Shown here in pieces: positions 40,931-48,655 of a stretch of DNA of 64,000 nucleotides (within the stretch, counting starts at the first letter, position 1; the number at the start of each line of letters is the position of its first letter). This DNA is from CAVYUC01 sp963783085 (GTDB lineage Bacteria; Bacteroidota; Bacteroidia; Bacteroidales; Prolixibacteraceae): positions 496,001 through 560,000 of the forward strand of contig CAWAMJ010000008.1 in assembly GCA_963783085.1 (NCBI GenBank), given 5' to 3'. The translations under genes and the position numbers were made by a program. The notes under the pieces were generated by a model. That model ran no database searches. It saw nothing but the letters and a program-made list of their open reading frames with translations, and had not been told where the DNA came from.

Positions 40931-41968
40931 CTATCTGGCAACCCGTCCCGATGCATCGCCACCCATCAGTTTTTCTACTTCATCAACAGTTACCTGGTTA
41001 AAATCACCGTAAATCGTATGTTTTAAACAGGAAGCGGCAACCGCAAAATTCAGTGCTTTCTGGTCATCGTTTTTGTAGGTGAGCAGGCCATAAATTAATC
41101 CCCCCATAAAAGAGTCGCCGCCGCCAACTCGGTCTACGATGTGTGTAATCTGGTAGGTTGGGGCTTCGTATAACTTATTGCCATCCCAAAGCACGCCCGA
41201 CCAACTGTTGTGGTTGGCGTTTACCGAACCACGCAAAGTGGTGATTACTTTTTTGCAACGCGGAAAACGTTCCATAATTTGCCGCGAAACCGATTCGTAA
41301 GCTTCGCCTGTCACTTTTCCGCCGGTAACATCTACGCCTTCGGGTTTGATGCCCAGCACCATTTCAGCATCTTCCTCATTTCCCAAAATAATATCGGTCC
41401 CGGCCACCAGGTCCGGCATTATTTCACCCGCTGTTTTCCCGTAATTCCATAGTTTTTTTCGATAATTCAAATCGCAGGAAACAGTGATTCCCAACTCGTT
41501 TGCTTTTTTTATTGCTTCGAGGCAAACATCCGCAGCGCCTTGAGAAACTGCAGGTGTAATTCCGGTCCAGTGAAACCAACCGGCTCCTCTGAAAACTTCG
41601 TTCCAATCGATCATTCCCTTTTGAATTTCGGAGACTGCCGAATGGGAACGATCGTAAATGACTTTGCTACTGCGGCTTACTGCGCCTGTTTCGAGAAAAT
41701 AGATACCGAGCCGATCGCCGCCCCAGATAATTTTCTCAGTTCCTACGCCATATTTTCGCAGTTCCATCATGCAGGCACGGCCAATATCATTTTCAGGCAA
41801 CCGCGTGACAAAATCGACAGGTATACCGAAATTAGCCAGTGAAACCGCCACATTTGCCTCTCCGCCGCCAAAAGTTGCGGTTAACTGATCGCTTTGTGAC
41901 AAACGAAGGAAACCGGGTGTTGCCAGGCGCAACATGATTTCGCCAAAAGTAACGACTTTGTTATTCAT
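40931..41968 (-). CDS. kdgK: 2-dehydro-3-deoxygluconokinase
   Basis: A 345-aa PfkB kinase converting KDG to KDPG. N-terminal VVTFGEIMLRLATPGFLRLSQSD and FGGGEANVAVSLANFG, middle CDLNYRKKLW, C-terminal DRVGGGDSFMGGLIYGLL with the catalytic Asp. Length and order are typical of Bacteroidota KdgK. First gene of kdgK-eda-MFS; a perfect LacI-type palindrome overlaps its promoter. A second, diverged kinase is encoded at 5449-6522. Confidence 0.92.
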   Translation of the reverse strand: MNNKVVTFGEIMLRLATPGFLRLSQSDQLTATFGGGEANVAVSLANFGIPVDFVTRLPENDIGRACMMELRKYGVGTEKIIWGGDRLGIYFLETGAVSRSSKVIYDRSHSAVSEIQKGMIDWNEVFRGAGWFHWTGITPAVSQGAADVCLEAIKKANELGITVSCDLNYRKKLWNYGKTAGEIMPDLVAGTDIILGNEEDAEMVLGIKPEGVDVTGGKVTGEAYESVSRQIMERFPRCKKVITTLRGSVNANHNSWSGVLWDGNKLYEAPTYQITHIVDRVGGGDSFMGGLIYGLLTYKNDDQKALNFAVAASCLKHTIYGDFNQVTVDEVEKLMGGDASGRVAR

Positions 41969-41989
41969 AATTTTCAGAAATTAAATTAT

Positions 41990-42007
41990 TTTGCAATCGA
42001 TTGCAAA
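41990..42007. promoter_or_regulatory. Perfect CG-centred operator palindrome before kdgK
   Basis: TTTGCAATCGATTGCAAA, an exact 9+9 inverted repeat with the CG centre typical of LacI-family operators. It overlaps the -7 box (42004-42011) and the expected start site of kdgK. It differs from the CGTGTACGAACACG sites, so a second regulator not encoded here is likely. Confidence 0.8.
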
Positions 42008-42011
42008 GATA
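42004..42011 (-). promoter_or_regulatory. Promoter -7 element of kdgK
   Basis: On the minus strand TATCTTTG matches TAnnTTTG, with ATTG 20 nt upstream as a -33 candidate. Its last four bases lie in the operator palindrome. Confidence 0.7.
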
Positions 42012-42060
42012 AGATTCCTGTTACTTAAAATCAATATATTTAACAAAACAATACATCCTT

Positions 42061-43464
42061 CTAATCAAAGTGGAAGTAATTTTTGGCATTGTTGAAGCAA
42101 ATATCTTCCACCATTTTACCGAGCAAGTCCATATCGTACGGGATTTCACCGTTTTCAACGTCGTTCCCGAGCAAATTACATAAAGTCCTGCGGAAATATT
42201 CATGCCGCGTATAAGACAGAAAGCTGCGTGAATCAGTTAGCATTCCAACAAAACGGCTCAACAATCCGAGGTTCGAAAGCGCATTCATCTGTTTTTCCAT
42301 TCCGTCTTTCTGATCGAGAAACCACCAGCCCGAACCGAACTGCATTTTGCCGGGAACAGATCCATCCTGAAAATTTCCGATCATCGTTCCAATCAACTCG
42401 TTATCGCGCGGATTTAAGTTATAAATAATGGTTTTCGCCAACTGGTTACCCTGATCCAGCCGATCCAGTAACTTCGATAGCGGACGGGCAATTTCAAAAT
42501 CGCCGATGGAATCGAAGCCGGTGTCTGGTCCCAATTTATTGAACAACCTCGTACTGTTGTTTCTCAGTGCCCCGATATGAAACTGCTGTGCCCAGCCCCT
42601 GGAGTGATCAAGAATTCCGAATTCGTACAACATGCATGATTTGAACTTCAGGATTTCAGTTTCGGTTAAATCGCCACCGCCCCTGATTTTTGAGAAAACA
42701 GCTTCGATTTCTGAATTTGTATAATCAACAGCAATAGCAGTTTCAAGACCATGATCAGACAAGCGGCAACCGTTTTCATGAAAAAACTGGTGGCGCTTTT
42801 CAATGGCGCCCATGAATTCTTCAAAAGAACTAATGTTCATTTCCGACACATCTTCCAGTTTATTCACATAGTCGTTGAATGTTTTGGTATTTTCAACGGC
42901 CATTGCTTTATCCGGACGCCAGGCCGGCAGCACTTTTACTTCGAAATTGCTCTCTTTTATCTGACGGTGATATTCGAGCGAATCAACCGGATCGTCAGTC
43001 GTGCAAATGACTTTCACATTTGCCATTCTGATAATTCCGTGGACAGAATATTCAGGTGTCTGCAGTTTTGCATTGCATTCGTCCCAAATTTCTTTCGCCG
43101 TTGCCGGACTGAGAATTTTTTCAATTCCAAAAAACTTTTTCAATTCCAGGTGGGTCCAGTGAAACAGCGGATTTCGTAATGTGTAGGGAACGGTTTCCGC
43201 CCATTTTTCAAATTTTTCCCAGTCGGAAGCATCGCCGGTACAATATTTCTCGTCCACGCCGTTTGTTCGCATCGCCCGCCATTTGTAATGGTCGCCATAC
43301 AACCATATTTGCGTGATGTTTTCAAATTGTTTGTTTTCGGCAATTTCCTTCGGGTTGATGTGACAGTGGTAGTCGAATATGGGCATTTTCGCCGCGTGGT
43401 TGTGATACAATTCCTGAGCTGTTTTGGTTTGCAGCAGGAAATTTTCATCCATAAATTTTTTCAT
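42061..43464 (-). CDS. uxaC: Glucuronate/galacturonate isomerase
   Basis: A 467-aa amidohydrolase-fold isomerase turning D-glucuronate into D-fructuronate and D-galacturonate into D-tagaturonate. Opening blocks FLLQTKTAQELYHNHAAKMPIFDYHCHINPKEIAEN with the metal HCH motif, then CTTDDPVDSLEYHRQI and QFHIGALRNN, are diagnostic. The C-terminus has LTDSRSFLSYTRHEYFRRTLCNLLG. It starts 38 bp after the uxaE stop, so uxaE-uxaC is one operon. Confidence 0.97.
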   Translation of the reverse strand: MKKFMDENFLLQTKTAQELYHNHAAKMPIFDYHCHINPKEIAENKQFENITQIWLYGDHYKWRAMRTNGVDEKYCTGDASDWEKFEKWAETVPYTLRNPLFHWTHLELKKFFGIEKILSPATAKEIWDECNAKLQTPEYSVHGIIRMANVKVICTTDDPVDSLEYHRQIKESNFEVKVLPAWRPDKAMAVENTKTFNDYVNKLEDVSEMNISSFEEFMGAIEKRHQFFHENGCRLSDHGLETAIAVDYTNSEIEAVFSKIRGGGDLTETEILKFKSCMLYEFGILDHSRGWAQQFHIGALRNNSTRLFNKLGPDTGFDSIGDFEIARPLSKLLDRLDQGNQLAKTIIYNLNPRDNELIGTMIGNFQDGSVPGKMQFGSGWWFLDQKDGMEKQMNALSNLGLLSRFVGMLTDSRSFLSYTRHEYFRRTLCNLLGNDVENGEIPYDMDLLGKMVEDICFNNAKNYFHFD

Positions 43465-43502
43465 TTTTCGCTTGATTTAACTGTGTTATTTATTTGCAGA
43501 AG

Positions 43503-44750
43503 TTACAGGTTGAACAGACGTTTTAAATGCCGCTCGTATATATTTTCCTCTACACAACCTCCTACCACGTCAGCATTTTTTTTCAGCAAACCGGTGTATT
43601 TTTCCCCCATTTCGGCAGCAATTTTATAACCCACATGAATCAATTGCCGAAAGTTGGAATTGTATTCTGTATGGCCCGGAATGTGCCGCAATGTATTTGC
43701 AAATTTCTCTCCCGACCAGTTTTTAACTTCTTCAGGCGAAGGAAGTTTCGCATCATCGATATCAATGACATCGGCATATGGCCCGCAAAGTTCATCTTTT
43801 CGCTGCAACGCTTTTACATAAATTTCTTTGGCTGCCGCAAGTCCTTCGTCGCCGGAAACAGCAAGCCCGATCACTTCTTCGAGCCAGGTTGTGCCAGCCG
43901 TTTTCACGTGCAAACCTTTATTATGTTTTTTTATGATTTCAGCCATAATCGGATAAATGGCAAATTTATCGGACCCGGAATGAACGCTCAGTTTCAAATC
44001 TTCCGGCAGGCCAAATTCCTTCACCGCATAATCAATGACCAGCACATCCTGTTCGAATTCTTTTGCAAACTGATCCACGTCGCCCACATAGTCGACGCCT
44101 TTGTTAAACCGGCCGGTAAATTTTGGAGCAATGGTTTGTGCGGGGATTTTTTCGTCGGCAATCATTTTTAAAATGAAAAACATGTCGACCGGCGTTTGCG
44201 GCGATTCCACTTCATCCATGGAAACTTCGGTAACAAAATTTCCTGCGCCTTTTGCTTTTTCAATGTGGCGGTAAATGGCGCCGGCTTCTTTCGTTGCCGC
44301 CAAAAATTTTCCGGCGACAGTTTCCAGCAACTCATCCGTAATTTCAATGGGTTCCGGAATTCCGGGTATGGAAACCGAAGTTCCCAGTTCTTTGCACGAT
44401 TTTTTAAATGCTGTTACATAAGCCGATTCCGATTTGTTGCCAATATACTGGGCTACGTCGAGCGTAAAAAAATCGGAATGTTTGATGAACCTGTCGACAG
44501 TGGTTAGGTTAATATGGTCGGCATCAACAAAATAAGGATTTTTCCATTCAAGCGCTTTCACTGCGCGGTCTGCTTCTTGCCGTGTTCCTTCCGGTTCCGA
44601 ATGTACAATGTTGTGTTCGCGGTTCGATTTATTCCAGACCGGAGTAACCGCAACTCCCTGGTTGTTGGCTTTTATAATTGCATTCAACTGCGCCAAACCT
44701 TCGTGGTTAAAGCGATCGCCAATTCCGAAACTATATTTTCCGAGCTTCAT
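43503..44750 (-). CDS. uxaE: Tagaturonate epimerase (UxaE family)
   Basis: A 415-aa protein of the family that epimerises D-tagaturonate to D-fructuronate, known from Thermotoga. MKLGKYSFGIGDRFNHEGLA is the typical start; VDADHINLTTVDRFI, APKFTGRFNKGVDYVGD, LKLSVHSGSDKFAIYPIM and HVKTAGTTWLEEVIG hold the conserved His/Asp/Lys residues of the metal site. With UxaC it lets galacturonate enter the fructuronate route without tagaturonate reductase or altronate dehydratase. An operator-like site identical to that of the lacI gene lies 41 bp upstream. Confidence 0.92.
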   Translation of the reverse strand: MKLGKYSFGIGDRFNHEGLAQLNAIIKANNQGVAVTPVWNKSNREHNIVHSEPEGTRQEADRAVKALEWKNPYFVDADHINLTTVDRFIKHSDFFTLDVAQYIGNKSESAYVTAFKKSCKELGTSVSIPGIPEPIEITDELLETVAGKFLAATKEAGAIYRHIEKAKGAGNFVTEVSMDEVESPQTPVDMFFILKMIADEKIPAQTIAPKFTGRFNKGVDYVGDVDQFAKEFEQDVLVIDYAVKEFGLPEDLKLSVHSGSDKFAIYPIMAEIIKKHNKGLHVKTAGTTWLEEVIGLAVSGDEGLAAAKEIYVKALQRKDELCGPYADVIDIDDAKLPSPEEVKNWSGEKFANTLRHIPGHTEYNSNFRQLIHVGYKIAAEMGEKYTGLLKKNADVVGGCVEENIYERHLKRLFNL

Positions 44751-44790
44751 AATATATGGTTTATTGTTTTAATTTTTTCGGTAAAAAGAT

Positions 44791-44811
44791 TTTCCGTGTA
44801 CGAACACGAAA
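44791..44811. promoter_or_regulatory. LacI-type operator-like site, copy 2
   Basis: Identical over 21 bp to the site at 3329-3349 (core CCGTGTACGAACACG). It overlaps a -7-like box on the minus strand (TACTTTCG, 44807-44814, one mismatch to TAnnTTTG), consistent with repression of uxaE-uxaC. Confidence 0.7.
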
Positions 44812-44871
44812 GTAGAGATATATTTTTTAGTACCCAAAAAAATCTATGTGTTCTGCAAATAATCTTGCATA

Positions 44872-46227
44872 TTAAAGAAGCGCAATTGCACCGTAAAATC
44901 CCACCATAAAAATCACAATACAACTGATCCATAAAGCAACGTCATAAAACTTCGACGATTCGAGCCCGTATTGTTTTTGTTTGTACCTGAAATGTAAACC
45001 GGCATAAACAATAATCAGCAACATGAAAAAGGTGATAATGCCGCCGATGGTAACCATAAAAACGGGCGATTTTACCCATAACAGCGCAATTACCCACAAC
45101 ACCGGGAAAATCCAGGCCAGGGCGGCTACCGTGTTTCTTCGTTGTTTCCGGTTGAAAAAATCGATCCAGCCCAGTTGTCCGAACAAATCGGAGAAGATGC
45201 GGGTGCGGGCAGCCAGCGCCGAAAAAAGCGTAGAGAACAATACCACAAACGAACCGAACAGGAAAAAATCTTTTGCCCAGGGACCGAATGAATCGGTATA
45301 CATTTTCGAAAGCGTTTCAATCATACCAAAACCATCGGGAATTTCGCCGCGTTTGTACAAAACGGCAGCGCCGAGCAGGTAAAAAGCAGCAGTAACCAAT
45401 GTGTACACTACCATGGAAAGTATAGCGTCGAGATTCATGACTTTTATCCAGCCGCGTGCCCTTTTTCGCCACTCATCCGTTTCTTCGAACGGACCGGTAA
45501 ACCGGGCATACCCTTTTTCGAGGCACCAGTAATTGTATGCCACAATTTCGTCGCCGCCAACACCGGTCAATCCAAACGCTGCGATGGCAAAACCAACAGC
45601 CGAAGCCGGAAGGTTGAACTGAATCCCTTCAATAACTTCAGCCTGCGAAAATGCAAACTGAGTATATTGCAACATAAATACAGCCGCAATTGTAAACACA
45701 GTGAACAGTACCATCAACACCACAGACACTTTTTCAATAAAAAAATAGTAGCCTTTAAAAACCATACCTGCAACCAGGATACCAATGATAATCGCAAACC
45801 ACGTAATGCCGATTTGCGGAAAAGCTATATTCAAGGTAATGGCCACACCGCCGATAATCCCGCCCAGTTGCAGCGGTTTGAAAAGCCAGAGAAAAAACCA
45901 GGTCCACAAGCTCCAGTTGGCATTTTGTTTACCAAACCGCGGCCCGCCCAACCGGTTGAGCGAAGTCATCACTGTTTCGCCGGTGCGGATAGCCTGCTTT
46001 CCGAATTCGAGCTGTATGGCCACTTTTACAATGCAACTGACGATGATTACCCAAAACGTTACAAAACCTGCTTTTGCACCTAAAGTAGTGGTTGAAATCA
46101 GCTCGCCGGAGCCGACCACCGATGCCGAAAGAATAAACCCCGGACCGAGGTATTTTAATTTTCCGATAATACTGGTTGGCGCCGGTTTAACATATTCCCG
46201 GGATAAAATGTAAGGATCAGGTTGCAT
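44872..46227 (-). CDS. Nramp-fold transporter lacking the metal-site motifs (uronate cluster)
   Basis: A 451-aa membrane protein with 11-12 helices and an Nramp (LeuT-fold) first helix: LGPGFILSASVVGSGELIST. In true Nramp metal transporters this position reads DPGN; here it is GSGE. The TM6 metal-binding Met-Pro-His motif is also absent: the region reads AAFGLTGVGGDEIVAYNYWC. The protein therefore probably does not carry Mn2+/Fe2+ by the usual site. It sits between uxaE and a sugar-type zinc dehydrogenase on the same strand, so an organic substrate such as a sugar acid is plausible. A second Nramp-fold protein with another altered motif is at 58518-59753. Confidence 0.8.
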   Translation of the reverse strand: MQPDPYILSREYVKPAPTSIIGKLKYLGPGFILSASVVGSGELISTTTLGAKAGFVTFWVIIVSCIVKVAIQLEFGKQAIRTGETVMTSLNRLGGPRFGKQNANWSLWTWFFLWLFKPLQLGGIIGGVAITLNIAFPQIGITWFAIIIGILVAGMVFKGYYFFIEKVSVVLMVLFTVFTIAAVFMLQYTQFAFSQAEVIEGIQFNLPASAVGFAIAAFGLTGVGGDEIVAYNYWCLEKGYARFTGPFEETDEWRKRARGWIKVMNLDAILSMVVYTLVTAAFYLLGAAVLYKRGEIPDGFGMIETLSKMYTDSFGPWAKDFFLFGSFVVLFSTLFSALAARTRIFSDLFGQLGWIDFFNRKQRRNTVAALAWIFPVLWVIALLWVKSPVFMVTIGGIITFFMLLIIVYAGLHFRYKQKQYGLESSKFYDVALWISCIVIFMVGFYGAIALL

Positions 46228-46248
46228 ATAATTATTTGTTTAAAACCG

Positions 46249-46337
46249 GCTGAAAGCGGGTGCTTCATAAATTTATCCCCTGTTTTACCAGGAAAAAAAC
46301 CGTTGCTAATCTTTCAAAACGAGCACCCGACTTCAGC
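46249..46337. repeat. Long inverted repeat (MITE/REP-like)
   Basis: GCTGAAAGCGGGTGCTT (46249-46265) and GAGCACCCGACTTCAGC (46321-46337) pair with two mismatches over 17 bp, around a 55-bp AT-rich loop that contains CCTGTTTTACCAGG. It fills the space between the Nramp-fold and dehydrogenase genes. Confidence 0.7.
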
Positions 46338-46374
46338 AGGATGAGACGTTGTAACTTTTTATTCACCGGATTAA

Positions 46375-46400
46375 AACCCGGCGCTGATTTATGCCGGGTT
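46375..46400 (-). terminator. Hairpin terminator after the zinc dehydrogenase gene
   Basis: AACCCGGC (46375-46382)/GCCGGGTT (46393-46400) 8-bp stem followed on the minus strand by TTTTAAT. The stem touches the stop codon. The T-run is short, so termination may be partial. Confidence 0.6.
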
Positions 46401-47446
46401 CAGCGAAAATCCAGCAACACTTTCAGGTATTTTTCCTTTTCTTTTTGAAGCAGTTCAAATGCTTTCTGAATTTCAGAGCCGGGCATCACTTTCGAAATGA
46501 GCACCCCGGGTTTTAAATTTCCGAGGCTGAGGTGTTCAAGTACTTCGGCAAACTCTCCGTCACTCACTCTCGAAGTGATAATTTGCCCTTCTTTCCAAAT
46601 CAGCTCTTTGAACAACACCGGCGACGGATCGTCGCCCAAACCGAGCACACAAACTTTTCCGCCTCCGCGGAGACTTTGAATACAGCTTCTGACAGGCGTG
46701 TGTACACCTTCAATTTCTTCGGCGTGGCCAACTGCTTCGAAAGCAATATCAACTCCTTTTCCGCCGGTGTATGCTTGAATGACATCTACCGGGTTTTCCT
46801 TTTTCGGATTAATTCCGATAACATTTTCATAATTGTTGGTTGCTATTTTCAGACGGTTATCGAGCGGGTCGACCATAAAAATAGTTTGGTCTGTTTTTGT
46901 TCGTGCAGCCTGAAGGATCACCTGCCCTACCCTGCCGGCGCCCCAAATTGCCAGGACATCTCCTGCTTTTGTGCCTGCCCTGTTGTTGGCATGAAAGCCA
47001 ATTCCGTAGATTTCAACCAGCGCCACGTGTTCGTTGGGAATGTGAGGCGCTGCTTTGTACAACATGAGCGGCGGAACAGCAATTTTTTCTGCAAATCCGC
47101 CGTCCAAATCCACGCCGAGCAAATTTAGTTTTGTACAGGCCGGATAATGTTTCCGCTGGCAGGCCGGACATTCGCCACACCAGATAATCGGGTCAATGGC
47201 AACTTTATCGCCAACGGCGAAACCGGCAACATTTTTACCGACTTCTTCAACTATTCCGCCCATTTCATGACCGGGAATAAAAGGGACGTTCGTCCGGGGG
47301 TGAAAATCGCCGGGAAAAATATGCATATCGGTGCCGCAAATGCTGGCAAACTGAATGCGTACCAAAACTTCTTTATTATTCATTTCAGGAGCGGGTACGT
47401 CTTTCCAGGTGAAATTTCCGTAGGTTTCAAGAACTGCTGCTTTCAT
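46400..47446 (-). CDS. Zinc-dependent medium-chain dehydrogenase
   Basis: A 348-aa MDR enzyme. Catalytic-zinc residues in ASICGTDMHIF and PFIPGHEMGGIV; structural-zinc Cys cluster CGECPACQRKHYPAC; NAD-binding GAGRVGQVILQAA near residue 170. It resembles threonine/sorbitol dehydrogenases but differs clearly from the one at 12390-13427. Probably oxidises a polyol or aldonate; located upstream of the Nramp-fold gene on the same strand. The 233 bp before it carry no gene. Confidence 0.85.
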   Translation of the reverse strand: MKAAVLETYGNFTWKDVPAPEMNNKEVLVRIQFASICGTDMHIFPGDFHPRTNVPFIPGHEMGGIVEEVGKNVAGFAVGDKVAIDPIIWCGECPACQRKHYPACTKLNLLGVDLDGGFAEKIAVPPLMLYKAAPHIPNEHVALVEIYGIGFHANNRAGTKAGDVLAIWGAGRVGQVILQAARTKTDQTIFMVDPLDNRLKIATNNYENVIGINPKKENPVDVIQAYTGGKGVDIAFEAVGHAEEIEGVHTPVRSCIQSLRGGGKVCVLGLGDDPSPVLFKELIWKEGQIITSRVSDGEFAEVLEHLSLGNLKPGVLISKVMPGSEIQKAFELLQKEKEKYLKVLLDFR

Positions 47447-47605
47447 ATTCGCTGGTTTAAAATTCGATGTCTAAAATACGTTGAATTACGAACCTATTCA
47501 AAATAAAATCAACCAAATGAAGAAATTTTCGCAATTGTCAATGGATGGGTAATGCAGACTTGCCGGCGGACGAAGTACCTGTTTATCCCTTGACAGGACT
47601 TCAAC

Positions 47606-47650
47606 TTTCCGAAGCCGGAGACAACGAATCGGACTTCGGAAAATCCGGCT
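47606..47650. repeat. Nested inverted repeats (47447-47679 gap)
   Basis: TTTCCGAAG (47606-47614) pairs with CTTCGGAAA (47634-47642), and AGCCGGA (47613-47619) with TCCGGCT (47644-47650), so two alternative hairpins can form. It lies between the convergent or co-directed LRR and dehydrogenase genes; nothing else is seen in this 233-bp gap. Confidence 0.6.
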
Positions 47651-47679
47651 CCCGGGTCAATTGAAAAAAGTTGATGAAT

Positions 47680-48555
47680 TCAGCACATTACAATAATGTT
47701 CCTGCTTCTTAACAGATCGATTTGATATTGTGGAATCCTGTTGCCCGCGAGGTTTAAATATTCAAGGTTTTCCAACTCGAAAAGCGGCGAAATATCTTCA
47801 ATGTCATTTCCCGAAAGATCGACTCTCCGCAATTTGAGCAGGTTGCTTAATGCGTCGATAAATCCGATGTGATTGTTAGCCAGGTACAATTCTTCCAGGT
47901 CGCTCAAATTCCACAAATTAGAAATATCGGAAATTTGATTTCCTGATGCGTCGACCAAAACGGCGCGTATGCAAAATTCTATCCCATCCAGCGAATCGAG
48001 CCCGCTGTATGCCAATTCTATTTCTTCAAAATCTGCCAGAAAATCGTCGGAATATTCATTCTGAAAAATCCCAAATTCGTTTACTACCATTGCATTGTAA
48101 AACGATCGTTCAAAACGGAAAGAATCCTGGCCATCGTAATCGCTGTATCCGTTGTAGTTGACCTCGTGGTACCCGTCGAATTCAAACTCGTCCCAAATAT
48201 ATTCCGGATGGTAATCGATATCTTCATCAACCGGCGCCACCTTTATCTCGTCGATGTTGTTAATTAAAAAGATATGCGAATATTTTTCAAGCCCTTTCAA
48301 ATCGTTCCCGGCATATAACTGTTGGATGGCGTTTTTGAAAAACTCGCCCCTGTCGGGATGGTACAGCATAATCAACTTTGAAAAACATTTGGCATCTTTT
48401 TCTTCGTCGATAAGAATGTATCTGGAAATTCTGTTTGCTATTCCCCTTATTTCGGCAAAATTTTTATTTCGGTAAAGCTCAATGAGTTTTCCTGTAATCC
48501 GGTTTAGGTTTTTATTGGAATACGCTTCCAGTAAATCGTTATAAAGCTTGTTCAT
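47680..48555 (-). CDS. Leucine-rich repeat protein
   Basis: A 291-aa cytosolic protein. Residues 1-100 are helical and basic; the middle (about 105-165) is acidic and Tyr/Asp rich (IDYHPEYIWDEFEFDGYHEV). The last 110 residues contain about four 22-residue SDS22-like LRRs (ISNLWNLSDLEELYLANNHI; LSNLLKLRRVDLSGNDIEDI; LFELENLEYLNLAGNRI). No signal peptide. Such repeats mediate protein binding; the partner is unknown. Confidence 0.82.
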   Translation of the reverse strand: MNKLYNDLLEAYSNKNLNRITGKLIELYRNKNFAEIRGIANRISRYILIDEEKDAKCFSKLIMLYHPDRGEFFKNAIQQLYAGNDLKGLEKYSHIFLINNIDEIKVAPVDEDIDYHPEYIWDEFEFDGYHEVNYNGYSDYDGQDSFRFERSFYNAMVVNEFGIFQNEYSDDFLADFEEIELAYSGLDSLDGIEFCIRAVLVDASGNQISDISNLWNLSDLEELYLANNHIGFIDALSNLLKLRRVDLSGNDIEDISPLFELENLEYLNLAGNRIPQYQIDLLRSRNIIVMC

Positions 48556-48655
48556 ATTTCCTACTATTTTAACCCACTACACATTGGTCAACATTTAACC
48601 GGTAAACGCAGGAAAACGAAAAATATTTATTCGCAGGCAAAAAAATCCACCTTAT

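Noticed and set aside
43527..44171. 214-codon frame antisense to uxaE
   Set aside because: Phe/Ile/Arg-rich shadow with no motif; uxaE is certain.
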